DNA from: Oscillospiraceae bacterium
GTDB lineage: Bacteria > Bacillota > Clostridia > Oscillospirales > CAG-272
NCBI GenBank assembly: GCA_015065205.1
Contig: SVQS01000068.1
Span: forward strand, 1-9,273
Reading direction: 5' to 3'
Length of the DNA stretch: 9,273 bases
Shown: positions 1 through 5,869 of the stretch, piece by piece
How the letters are laid out: each line of letters starts with the position of its first letter
Numbering within the stretch: the first letter of the stretch is position 1
Translations under genes and position numbers: made by a program
Notes under the pieces: generated by a model
What the model saw: only the letters and a program-made list of their open reading frames with translations
Told to the model about the DNA's origin: nothing
Databases searched by the model: none

Positions 1-787
1 AGCAGGCATAGCGAAGCCCGATTTCGATTTGATCATCTGCATCCATCGGCGCATCGGGGTAAGAGGTTAGATCCAATATGATCATACTGTTGTAGTTGCG
101 CGAGCTATCGTAATCGTTTGACATCAGCTGTCTCATGCCACCCGAAAAGCCGCGAGCCGAAGCCTTGAAATTGATAGAGCGCATCGGGTCTCCAGGTCGG
201 TATGCCCGAATACCGGAAAGGAAAAAAGGATCCTCAATATATTTTCTGGAAGCAATCGCATCTCCCGAGCGGTAAATATCGGGAGCAAAGCTTGCGTCTG
301 CATCATATTGATTGGGGTATGCGTAAAAATCGATTGGGGAATCAAAAGTGTATTCTGTTTTCCTATATCGGATAAACGAGGTGTACATACGGTAGTGTTC
401 TCGTTTATCAGCCCTTACGGTGTGCGCTTTTTGCATGGTTGCATGCGGCGGAATGTGAAAAATACTGGTTACCTTGGTGTGCTTTTTGCACTCGATTCCG
501 TCAACCGTCAAGCCACCCGGCATAAAGAATTCAACCCGTACCCGAAACAGAGGGAACCAACCGGGGTTACGGATGGTTTCAATCAATTCAAGCGTCTCTC
601 CCACAAAAATGCCGTCGGTGGAGAAGTGTCGGTTGTAAACGACTTGGTCCAGTGCACGTAACTTTGCTTGCCGATATAAGGAAATTAAAATTCCACATAC
701 GGCAACCGCCAACAGTGCAATCCAAAATTGTGGGGAGTGCACTATTTGACCGACAAAGCCGGCCAAACGAATCAAAAATTCTATCAT
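1..787 (-). CDS. DUF58 domain-containing protein (partial, C-terminus off the left edge)
   Basis: The visible part is 262 residues, read leftwards and still open at the window edge. A single membrane helix lies at about residues 20-38, followed by a cytosolic or cell-surface region typical of the DUF58 family. The family signature is clear at residues 194-212: an RAYRPGDP segment followed by a KASAR segment. The usual 'IHWKASAR' reads INFKASAR here, so the conserved His-Trp is replaced by Asn-Phe. The start at 787 lies 4 bp after the MoxR stop codon, and its AGGTGAG ribosome site overlaps that stop, so the two genes are probably translationally coupled. DUF58 proteins are nearly always encoded beside MoxR ATPases, and the pair is thought to act in chaperone-like or metal-insertion maturation with VWA proteins. 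The exact function is unknown. The C-terminal VWA-like part cannot be judged because it is outside the window. Confidence 0.92.
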   Translation of the reverse strand, partial: MIEFLIRLAGFVGQIVHSPQFWIALLAVAVCGILISLYRQAKLRALDQVVYNRHFSTDGIFVGETLELIETIRNPGWFPLFRVRVEFFMPGGLTVDGIECKKHTKVTSIFHIPPHATMQKAHTVRADKREHYRMYTSFIRYRKTEYTFDSPIDFYAYPNQYDADASFAPDIYRSGDAIASRKYIEDPFFLSGIRAYRPGDPMRSINFKASARGFSGGMRQLMSNDYDSSRNYNSMIILDLTSYPDAPMDADDQIEIGLRYAC

Positions 788-791
788 TGGC

Positions 792-1760
792 TCACCTGCG
801 GGAGAAGTTGATCTGTTCACTGGGAACGGTGACACTGTCGAGAATGCTCTCAATCAGATTTTTCCCGAGGTCTCCGCGGTGATAAAAGCTGTTTTGGAAT
901 ACGATGCGGTGCGCCAATACGGGAACAGCCGCACGCTTGATGTCGTCAGGCAATACGTAATCTCTGCCTTCAATGGCCGCATAGCCTTGTGCCACACGCA
1001 CAAGAGCGATCATTGCGCGCGGGCTTGCGCCAAGAATGACATCCTTCGCACTCCGTGTACACTCGCAAATTGTTGCGGCGTAGTCCAAAAGATCGCGGTG
1101 CACGTAAACAGATGCCAATTCTTTTCTCGCCTCGTTGATGCATTCCGCATCAATGGCGGCAGTGCTATCTGCAGCACCGTTAGCATTTTGCAGTTTGAGA
1201 GCAAGAATATCGATGTTTTCCTTGTGTGTGGGATATCCCATTGAGGTTTTTACCAAAAAACGGTCAAGCTGTGCCTCGGGGAGTTCAAACGTTCCTTTGG
1301 TTTCAACTGGGTTTTGGGTGGCAATCACCATAAAGGGCTCTGCCAAAGCGTATGTTGTACCATCAACACTTACTTGATGCTCTTCCATACATTCGAGCAG
1401 ACCCGATTGCGTTTTTGGCATAGCGCGGTTAATTTCATCTACAAGCAGGATGTTGGTGAATACAGGGCCCTTAATAAAACGGAATTCCGATTGCTTCATA
1501 TCAAAAAAGTTAACGCCGACGATGTCAGAGGGAAGCATATCGGGAACGCACTGTACTCGTTTGAAATCCAGAGAAAGTGACTTGGCAAAGGTTTTTGCCA
1601 AAACAGTTTTCCCCGTTCCGGGAACATCGTCAATCAAAATATGACCGCCGCAAAGCAGAGAAATAACTGCAAGATTCAAAACGTGCTTTTTGCCGAGAAT
1701 GGCACTTTGACTTCTTGCGTCTATTATTTCCGCGATTTCTTTTATAGTGTAATGATTCAT
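792..1760 (-). CDS. MoxR-family AAA+ ATPase
   Basis: This 322-residue protein is a complete MoxR ATPase of normal length. Visible motifs are Walker A with GTGKT at residues 48-52, Walker B LLVDEINRA at 105-113, sensor 1 ATQNP at 147-151, the LDRFL segment with its arginine at about 167, and sensor 2 GASPRA at 244-249. MoxR ATPases act as ATP-driven chaperones that mature or activate partner complexes, usually with DUF58 and VWA proteins, and the downstream gene here is DUF58. The reading frame extends upstream to an ATG at 1874, but the ATG at 1760 is chosen because TGAGGT at 1769-1774 sits 8 nt before it, and because the longer form would overlap its own promoter at 1819-1847. Another ATG at 1775 lies inside that ribosome site and is unlikely to be used. 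The substrate of this ATPase cannot be told from the sequence. Confidence 0.95.
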   Translation of the reverse strand: MNHYTIKEIAEIIDARSQSAILGKKHVLNLAVISLLCGGHILIDDVPGTGKTVLAKTFAKSLSLDFKRVQCVPDMLPSDIVGVNFFDMKQSEFRFIKGPVFTNILLVDEINRAMPKTQSGLLECMEEHQVSVDGTTYALAEPFMVIATQNPVETKGTFELPEAQLDRFLVKTSMGYPTHKENIDILALKLQNANGAADSTAAIDAECINEARKELASVYVHRDLLDYAATICECTRSAKDVILGASPRAMIALVRVAQGYAAIEGRDYVLPDDIKRAAVPVLAHRIVFQNSFYHRGDLGKNLIESILDSVTVPSEQINFSRR

Positions 1761-1818
1761 CAAATTATACCTCATATCAGTTTTAACCAACGATTTTGTT
1801 TTTTTTAGGATCAATATC

Positions 1819-1847
1819 AGTATACCAAAATTCGAGCAATTTGTCAA
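1819..1847 (-). promoter_or_regulatory. Sigma-A type promoter for the MoxR-DUF58 operon
   Basis: Read on the minus strand, TTGACA (1847-1842) and TATACT (1824-1819) are separated by exactly 17 bp, and a TG dinucleotide one base before the -10 gives an extended -10. The predicted start of transcription is near 1812, leaving a leader of about 50 nt before the MoxR ATG. The -35 matches consensus at all six positions and the -10 at five of six. No operator-like inverted repeat is obvious around it. Confidence 0.8.
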
Positions 1848-1864
1848 GATGAGACAGGAAAGCA

Positions 1865-1893
1865 TTGACAACACCCTTCTGTTTTGTTATAAT
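1865..1893 (+). promoter_or_regulatory. Perfect-consensus promoter for the alpha/beta hydrolase
   Basis: TTGACA (1865-1870) and TATAAT (1888-1893) are spaced by 17 bp, with TG at 1885-1886 forming an extended -10. The predicted start of transcription is near 1900 and the leader is about 34 nt. Its -35 box lies only 17 bp from the -35 box of the opposing MoxR promoter, so two RNA polymerases would have trouble binding at once. This suggests the two units compete or are tuned together (inference). Confidence 0.85.
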
Positions 1894-1933
1894 AAAGGCA
1901 GAAAGTTTACAAATACTGAATGGGAGAACAACT

Positions 1934-2893
1934 ATGATTTTTGAAAAACAAGTTGTAAATGGATACAAGGGTATGATGCACACGCGGTGTGATGATACCG
2001 AAACCGTCTTTTATTTTTCCGCCGAGGATTTTGAGGGTTTGCAAAAGGAAGCGTATGCCTTCAAGTCCTCTATGGGGCACACCTTGCAGGGCTACCTCTA
2101 TTCTTATGATCATTTTATCGAGGATAGACTCATCGTCTTTGATCACGGCTTTGGCGGCGGTCACGAAGCGTATATGAAGGAGATCGAAAAGCTCTGTACT
2201 CACGGATATCGCGTGTTTGCCTACGACCACACGGGTTGTATGGAGTCGGGCGGCAAGAGTCCGAATGGACTTGCGCAGTCACTTTGCGATCTCAACGATT
2301 GCATCGCGACCTTAAAAGTGGACAAGCGTTTTGCAGGACTTACTATTTCAGTGATGGGGCACAGTTGGGGCGCATTCTCGACCTTAAATATTGCATTTCT
2401 GCACCCCGAAATTTCCCACATTGTGGCTCTTTGCGGATTCGTTTCGGTAGAGGAGATGATAAAGACCTTTTTCGAAGGCCCTCTCAAAGGATATCGCAAG
2501 GCTGTTCTTGCTTTGGAGCAAGAATCCAACCCGAACTTCTTTACATTTAACGCGGTTGAATCGCTCAAAAACAGCGACGTCCAAGCACTTCTCATTTATT
2601 CCGAGGACGATCAGCTTTGCCGTCGCACGCATTATGACATCCTCAAAGAGGGACTTGGAGAGAAAGAGAACGTGCGTTTTCTGTTCGTACAAAACAAGGG
2701 GCACAACCCCAATTACACAACAGATGCCGTAAAGCTGTTGGGCGAATTTAGCAAGGCACGCACCAAGTTTGCAAAAAAGAAGAACGCGACCAAAGAGGAA
2801 AAAGCCCAATTTGTTGCCTCCTTTGATTGGGAGAGGATGACAAAGCAGGACGATGCCGTTTGGGGTGAAATTTTTGCACATCTCGACAATTAA
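1934..2893 (+). CDS. Alpha/beta hydrolase, serine hydrolase family
   Basis: This 319-residue protein has the alpha/beta-hydrolase fold layout. The HGFGGG oxyanion motif is at residues 71-76, the nucleophile elbow GHSWG at 142-146 makes Ser144 the catalytic serine, the SEDD segment at 223-226 gives Asp226 (or Asp225) as the acid, and NKGHNP around His257 supplies the base. A lid-like insert lies roughly at 170-215. There is no signal peptide, so it is probably cytosolic. The C-terminus (about 275-319) is Lys-rich with a KKKNATKEEK stretch and lies outside the core fold. The ATG at 1934 is preceded by GGGAG at 1922-1926. An in-frame ATG at 1865 overlaps the -35 box and is rejected. It is monocistronic, with its own promoter and a terminator 9 bp after the stop. 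Family members include esterases, peptidases and thioesterases, and the substrate is not predictable here. Confidence 0.9.
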   Translation: MIFEKQVVNGYKGMMHTRCDDTETVFYFSAEDFEGLQKEAYAFKSSMGHTLQGYLYSYDHFIEDRLIVFDHGFGGGHEAYMKEIEKLCTHGYRVFAYDHTGCMESGGKSPNGLAQSLCDLNDCIATLKVDKRFAGLTISVMGHSWGAFSTLNIAFLHPEISHIVALCGFVSVEEMIKTFFEGPLKGYRKAVLALEQESNPNFFTFNAVESLKNSDVQALLIYSEDDQLCRRTHYDILKEGLGEKENVRFLFVQNKGHNPNYTTDAVKLLGEFSKARTKFAKKKNATKEEKAQFVASFDWERMTKQDDAVWGEIFAHLDN

Positions 2894-2902
2894 CCGAAAA
2901 AT

Positions 2903-2935
2903 GCCGATGAGATTTTGTTTCTCATCGGCTTTTTT
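2903..2935 (+). terminator. Intrinsic terminator of the hydrolase gene
   Basis: A 10-bp stem (GCCGATGAGA, 2903-2912, with its complement at 2920-2929) closes a 7-nt loop and is followed by six T residues at 2930-2935. On the opposite strand the same hairpin is followed by five U residues, so it could also stop leftward transcription. The stem begins 9 bp after the hydrolase stop codon. Confidence 0.88.
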
Positions 2936-2945
2936 GTAAAACGAA

Positions 2946-2968
2946 AACCACGCGATAGTCGCGTGGTT
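2946..2968 (-). terminator. Perfect 10-bp hairpin with 3-nt loop, terminator-like leftwards
   Basis: AACCACGCGA (2946-2955) and its exact complement (2959-2968) enclose a 3-nt loop. Reading leftwards it is followed by a UUUUCGUUUU stretch, as expected of an intrinsic terminator. Rightwards it is followed by GAAAAAA, which is not terminator-like. It may be a second stop signal for the minus-strand gene ending at 3109, or the first domain of the candidate small RNA. Confidence 0.55.
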
Positions 2969-2981
2969 GAAAAAAGGCTAT

Positions 2982-3010
2982 AGTATAACACATCCGTATC
3001 AATGAGTCAA
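2982..3010 (-). promoter_or_regulatory. Orphan leftward promoter in a convergent intergenic gap
   Basis: On the minus strand TTGACT (3010-3005) and TATACT (2987-2982) are spaced by 17 bp, with TG one base before the -10. It has the same architecture as the three promoters that clearly serve genes in this window. No minus-strand gene lies downstream, only hairpins and then the antisense of the hydrolase. It is therefore either a small-RNA promoter, an antisense promoter, or a chance match. Confidence 0.5.
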
Positions 3011-3070
3011 TAACCGCATTTTTGAAAAAATACAACGGATAGTTGGATGATATGGATAAGTAAACATAGG

Positions 3071-3104
3071 AAAAGCCGATGAGGTCGATTGAGCCTCATC
3101 GGCT
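3071..3104 (-). terminator. Intrinsic terminator of the DUF6512-like gene
   Basis: Reading leftwards, an 11-bp stem (3104-3094 pairing with 3084-3074) closes a 9-nt loop and ends in UUUU followed by CCU. It starts 4 bp beyond the TAA at 3111-3109. The stem shares the 9-bp core GCCGATGAG with the hydrolase terminator at 2903-2929. Confidence 0.82.
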
Positions 3105-3108
3105 GATT

Positions 3109-3636
3109 TTATATGCCATATGTTCCCGTTAAAGGGTCTTTGAAAATGCCGATTTCGGGCGTGGCAAAGGTGAAGATAACAAATAGCAAAGCAATTACCG
3201 AGAGTGCCGCAATCGCCAATTTTGGCATCCTACAACGTGCGGTTTCGTCTTTGAACAATTTTGTTTCATAAAGATACGCCGCGGCGGCGGAAATGAAGAA
3301 AATTGCGATATTGATCCAATCAGGAGACTTTCCGACCACTCCATTATAAGTATAAAATAGAACAGGAATAAGAATTATTCCAAAAATAATACCTTTTAAT
3401 TTCACGCACCAGTAGTTTTTTTCTTCTTTGAAGAAAAAACTCTGCAAAATGGCATACAAAAACATCGGCCAAAAGAGTAGCTTCATATGCTCCCAAGTGG
3501 ATTCATTCACACCCGAAAAGGGAGCTATCCAAACGGAATTGCCCAGCCATTCATAAAGAAAATGCAAAACCGTACCCCCAAGCGAGGTGATGGCAAAACC
3601 CATCAGTTGCCAAAGTCCTATCGAACGTTGCTCCAT
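3109..3636 (-). CDS. DUF6512-like five-helix membrane protein
   Basis: This 175-residue integral membrane protein has predicted helices at about 11-28, 51-69, 80-97, 106-123 and 138-158. The FSGVNESTWEHMK segment at residues 40-52 and the C-terminal DPLTGTYGI match what I recall of the DUF6512 family of Clostridia, which has no known function. The frame opens at an ATG at 3708, but the ATG at 3636 is preferred: a GGGGGA ribosome site lies just upstream, homologues start near the first helix, and the longer form would run into the opposing MutT promoter. No convincing promoter is visible upstream on this strand. The candidates between 3640 and 3700 are weak, so expression may start from a non-consensus site. 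The family name rests on motif memory, not a search. Confidence 0.8.
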   Translation of the reverse strand: MEQRSIGLWQLMGFAITSLGGTVLHFLYEWLGNSVWIAPFSGVNESTWEHMKLLFWPMFLYAILQSFFFKEEKNYWCVKLKGIIFGIILIPVLFYTYNGVVGKSPDWINIAIFFISAAAAYLYETKLFKDETARCRMPKLAIAALSVIALLFVIFTFATPEIGIFKDPLTGTYGI

Positions 3637-3701
3637 AATTCCCCCACAAAATGTTTTGTAGAATAATCTATTCGCTGCAGCGTGGAAGTATGACCAAAAT
3701 C

Positions 3702-3730
3702 TTGACAATCTTCTCTTGTTTTGCTATAAT
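3702..3730 (+). promoter_or_regulatory. Perfect-consensus promoter for the mutT-kinase-permease cluster
   Basis: TTGACA (3702-3707) and TATAAT (3725-3730) are spaced by 17 bp with TG at 3722-3723, an extended -10. The spacer resembles that of the hydrolase promoter: both have a CTTCT run followed by a TGTTTTG stretch before the -10. The predicted start is near 3737, giving a leader of about 26 nt. Confidence 0.85.
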
Positions 3731-3762
3731 GAAAGAAAAAAAGAACAGGAGATAAATTCCGT

Positions 3763-4158
3763 ATGATCGAAGTAGTAGCTGCCCTGATTTGGAGAGAGAA
3801 TGAATTTATGATCTGCCAACGCCCGGCACACAAGGCACGCGGACTTCTTTGGGAGTTTGTCGGCGGCAAGGTCGATGCAGGAGAGAGCAAAGAGCAGGCA
3901 CTCATTCGTGAGTGCCGCGAGGAGCTTGACGTGCTTCTCTCTGTCGGTGACATATTTATGGAGGTTGTCCACGAATACCCCGATTTGACAGTACATCTAA
4001 CGCTTTTCCACGCTACTATTGCCGATGGAGAGCCCAAAAAGCTGGAGCATAACGACATTCAATGGATCACGCCGAGCCAAATTCCCAACTATGATTTTTG
4101 CCCGGCGGATGAAGAAATCCTTGCTAAAATTTGTGAGGTCTATCAATGCAAAAAATAA
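3763..4158 (+). CDS. mutT: MutT-type Nudix hydrolase (probable 8-oxo-dGTP diphosphatase)
   Basis: This 131-residue protein is the usual MutT length. The Nudix box runs from Gly35 to Val57: G35, E41, R49-E50 and E53-E54 are all present, so the metal-binding glutamates are intact. The box glycine after EE is Asp56 (EELDV). N-terminal VVAALIW and the CQRP segment match MutT enzymes, which hydrolyse oxidised dGTP to the monophosphate and so prevent A:T to C:G mutations. Related Nudix proteins act on other nucleotides, so the substrate is inferred. The ATG at 3763 follows AGGAG at 3747-3751 at the rather long spacing of 11 nt. It is the first gene after the promoter at 3702 and overlaps the next gene by 13 bp, which indicates one transcript and coupled translation. 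Confidence 0.9.
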   Translation: MIEVVAALIWRENEFMICQRPAHKARGLLWEFVGGKVDAGESKEQALIRECREELDVLLSVGDIFMEVVHEYPDLTVHLTLFHATIADGEPKKLEHNDIQWITPSQIPNYDFCPADEEILAKICEVYQCKK

Positions 4159-4628
4159 TCGTGATTGGGTGCCCGGGAAGCGGAAAAAGTACGTTTGCAA
4201 GGGCACTGCACAAAAAAACAGGAATCCCGTTGTTTCATCTCGATATGATGTATTGGAACGCGGACAAAACCACGGTGGATAAGAGCATTTTTCTCGATCG
4301 TCTTTCTGCTGTTATAGCCAAAGATGAGTGGATCATCGACGGCAATTATGCCTCGACTATGGAGTTACGAATTCGGTCGTGTGATACGGTCATCTTTCTC
4401 GACTATTCGCTCGATGTTTGTCTGGATGGTATCAAAAAACGGCTTGGAAAACCGCGGAGCGATATGCCGTGGGTCGAAAACGAAGAGGATACAGAGCTTA
4501 TCGAATTTATCAAAAAGTTTAACCAAGAGCAAAGACCAAAAGTGTTGGAATTTCTCAATACTTATGGCGACAAAAATATCATTATTTTTGAGAGCAGAGC
4601 GCAAGCAGATGCATTTATCTCTTTATAA
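4146..4628 (+). CDS. P-loop kinase of the adenylate-kinase-like / FlaR (topology modulation) family
   Basis: This 160-residue protein begins with a Walker A loop, GCPGSGKST, at residues 8-16. Other marks of the family are HLD at 31-33 followed by a Trp at 37, the W-IIDGNY segment at 61-68, Arg75 with a following Asp80, and an FLDYS strand at 84-88. These proteins are annotated as adenylate kinases or 'topology modulation protein' but are shorter than true adenylate kinase and lack its lid. They probably phosphorylate a nucleotide or other small molecule. The ATG at 4146 has GAGGT 7-8 nt upstream and lies inside the end of mutT. A nucleotide-directed kinase behind a nucleotide-cleaning hydrolase suggests a loosely shared role (inference). 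The true substrate is unknown. Confidence 0.87.
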   Translation: MQKIIVIGCPGSGKSTFARALHKKTGIPLFHLDMMYWNADKTTVDKSIFLDRLSAVIAKDEWIIDGNYASTMELRIRSCDTVIFLDYSLDVCLDGIKKRLGKPRSDMPWVENEEDTELIEFIKKFNQEQRPKVLEFLNTYGDKNIIIFESRAQADAFISL

Positions 4629-4647
4629 ATACTTTTTATCCTGTATT

Positions 4648-5625
4648 ATGGAAAAGCGTATGAAGAATGTCAAAAAACATTCTGCCATTGCGCTTCGTTA
4701 TGCTCTGAAAAACATTTGTTCTTTAAGGTTACTCCATAATATTGTTCGACTGTGCGCCCTGATTGTGATGATTGTATTAACAGTTTGTTTAGTGTTTGCC
4801 AGTGTTGCAGGGCAGGTGAAATGCTTTGCGAACATATTTAATGCTGATTATATGGTTTTGAATGCAACCGATAGCTGCTATCAAAAAACCAAAACCTGTC
4901 AAAGTGCCAAAGCCGTCTGGCGCGCTTATATGACTCAAACCGATTGGGGCATCGTTTTTTCGGCAGACGATGCATCGGTTTATGCTGATTGGTTTGGAAT
5001 GGATGAACTGCCCTCCGGTAATGAAATCATTGTAAGTTTGGGTATTGCGGATACACACAATCTTAAAACGGGGGACACGTTGCACTTGAAATTAAATGGA
5101 ATAAAATACGAATTTCTGGTTTCTCAAATCATCAGTGCCCCCACAGGTTATCTTGCTATCAATTGTAAAGATATGGATATTTCGTATAATATGCTGTTGG
5201 TAGAGGGAAAGGATGGTATCTCGTCCACTGAATTATTGAGCGATCTTTCTCAAACAACAGCCAGCGAATTGGCACCTATTGTTGAAGCAGATACTCTGTT
5301 GGGACGACTCATCGATGCTATACAAATCTATATGGACTCGGGAAAAATATTGTTGTTGGTGTTTGTTATCTTCTCGTTGATTGGAATGATAGATATTTCC
5401 TATGAGAGCTTGCGCGTTCGCCGTGAGGAATTCGGTCTTTACCGTCTTACGGGTATGAAGCGTGGGGATTTGCGATTGATGAAGATTGCGGAGCTTACCG
5501 TTTCCGTACTGTTTGGATTGGTGATTGGTTTGGGCGCGTTTGTTATTTCTGCCTTTGCTGTGAACAGAGGTATGAGTTCCCGGGGTATGGAAGTTTTTGT
5601 CAGTATTTTATCGTTATTGCGCTAA
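4648..5625 (+). CDS. FtsX-like ABC transporter permease, apparently truncated
   Basis: The product is 325 residues from the ATG at 4648. A first helix lies at about 32-54 after an ALRYALKN segment, then an extracytoplasmic domain (about 55-230), a second helix (232-251), the FtsX signature RREEFGLYRLTGMKRGDL (258-275), and a third helix (281-304). A normal FtsX/MacB permease domain has a fourth helix, but here the frame stops soon after residue 310. In Clostridia the ALRYALKN-type start often follows an ABC ATPase domain in the same polypeptide. No ATPase is fused here or encoded elsewhere in the window. The start is uncertain: no ribosome site precedes 4648, and ATGs at 4609 and 4660 are alternatives. 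The frame is open back to 4324, but that part is a shadow of the kinase gene. It lies 19 bp after the kinase and is probably co-transcribed. It may be a decaying remnant or a partner of a distant ATPase. Confidence 0.72.
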   Translation: MEKRMKNVKKHSAIALRYALKNICSLRLLHNIVRLCALIVMIVLTVCLVFASVAGQVKCFANIFNADYMVLNATDSCYQKTKTCQSAKAVWRAYMTQTDWGIVFSADDASVYADWFGMDELPSGNEIIVSLGIADTHNLKTGDTLHLKLNGIKYEFLVSQIISAPTGYLAINCKDMDISYNMLLVEGKDGISSTELLSDLSQTTASELAPIVEADTLLGRLIDAIQIYMDSGKILLLVFVIFSLIGMIDISYESLRVRREEFGLYRLTGMKRGDLRLMKIAELTVSVLFGLVIGLGAFVISAFAVNRGMSSRGMEVFVSILSLLR

Positions 5626-5638
5626 TATTACAAGCAAA

Positions 5639-5671
5639 GGGACTATCTCAAATGCAAATTTGGGACAGCCC
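5639..5671 (+). other. Degenerate long hairpin with GCAA loop downstream of the permease
   Basis: The arms around a central CAAAT-GCAA-ATTTG core can form about 13 pairs with one A-C mismatch, one bulged A and one G-U pair. The loop GCAA fits the stable GNRA tetraloop pattern. It resembles the GGGNCTGTCTCAAA-type hairpins often found after genes in Firmicutes, but the arm is followed by TACATTGGGGG and not by a T run, so termination is doubtful. The 5' arm (GACTATC, 5641-5647) can also pair with GATAGTC at 5682-5688, an alternative fold that excludes the first. Confidence 0.5.
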
Positions 5672-5828
5672 TACATTGGGGGATAGTCAGATTTAGGCAA
5701 GAAGGCCCATATCTAAAATAACTCACAGAATTTCATCAAATAAATTAGTATAATATGGTGTAATATAAAAAACATATCGACTAATATAAGAATTGTTTAG
5801 AACGTTGTAAATCAAAAACAAGTGGAAT

Positions 5829-5837
5829 TGTTATAAG
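5829..5837 (+). promoter_or_regulatory. Possible extended -10 promoter element for the metallophosphoesterase
   Basis: TGTTATAAG at 5829-5837 matches an extended -10 (TGn then five of six bases), placing a start near 5844 and a 26-nt leader. No good -35 is present at 17 bp. Another -10-like TATAAT lies at 5749-5754, also without a clear -35. The stretch 5672-5857 is otherwise AT-rich with no gene. Assignment is weak compared with the other promoters in the window. Confidence 0.3.
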
Positions 5838-5869
5838 GTTTAGGAAATGAAAAATACAGGAGGCAATTT

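Larger units (their letters stand above)
2897..2977 (-). ncRNA. Candidate small RNA of about 80 nt with two hairpins
   Basis: This is inferred, not recognised as a known family. A leftward consensus promoter (2982-3010) would start transcription near 2976. The transcript would contain a perfect hairpin (2968-2946), an A/U-rich linker, then the 10-bp hairpin at 2929-2903 ending in five U residues near 2897. A CUUUUUU run near the 5' end can pair with AAAAAAG in the linker, closing the first hairpin into a larger domain. There is no open reading frame with a ribosome site. The first hairpin is itself followed by a UUUUCGUUUU tract, so a shorter product of about 35 nt is also possible. The RNA would be complementary to the 3' untranslated end of the hydrolase mRNA. 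An alternative is that the promoter is fortuitous or drives antisense RNA into the hydrolase. Confidence 0.3.

Noticed and set aside
308..882. Two plus-strand open frames over the left end
   Set aside because: They are antisense to the DUF58 and MoxR genes, have no family-like segments and no ribosome sites. The minus strand carries the conserved motifs.
2384..2881. Minus-strand open frame of 165 codons downstream of the orphan promoter at 2982-3010
   Set aside because: It is a shadow of the hydrolase coding frame, has no recognisable protein features, and two terminator-like hairpins lie between it and the promoter.
2905..2942. Short peptide frame (ATGAGA start) inside the candidate small RNA
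   Set aside because: It gives only 11 codons, has no ribosome site, and its start lies in the stem of a hairpin.
3637..3700. Minus-strand promoter for the DUF6512-like gene
   Set aside because: I looked for -10/-35 pairs. The best, CTTCCA-17-TATTCT, matches consensus at only about half of its positions, so I do not list it.
4324..4647. 5' extension of the permease frame by 108 codons
   Set aside because: The stretch is the shifted frame of the P-loop kinase gene. Its translation shows no ABC-ATPase or membrane features.
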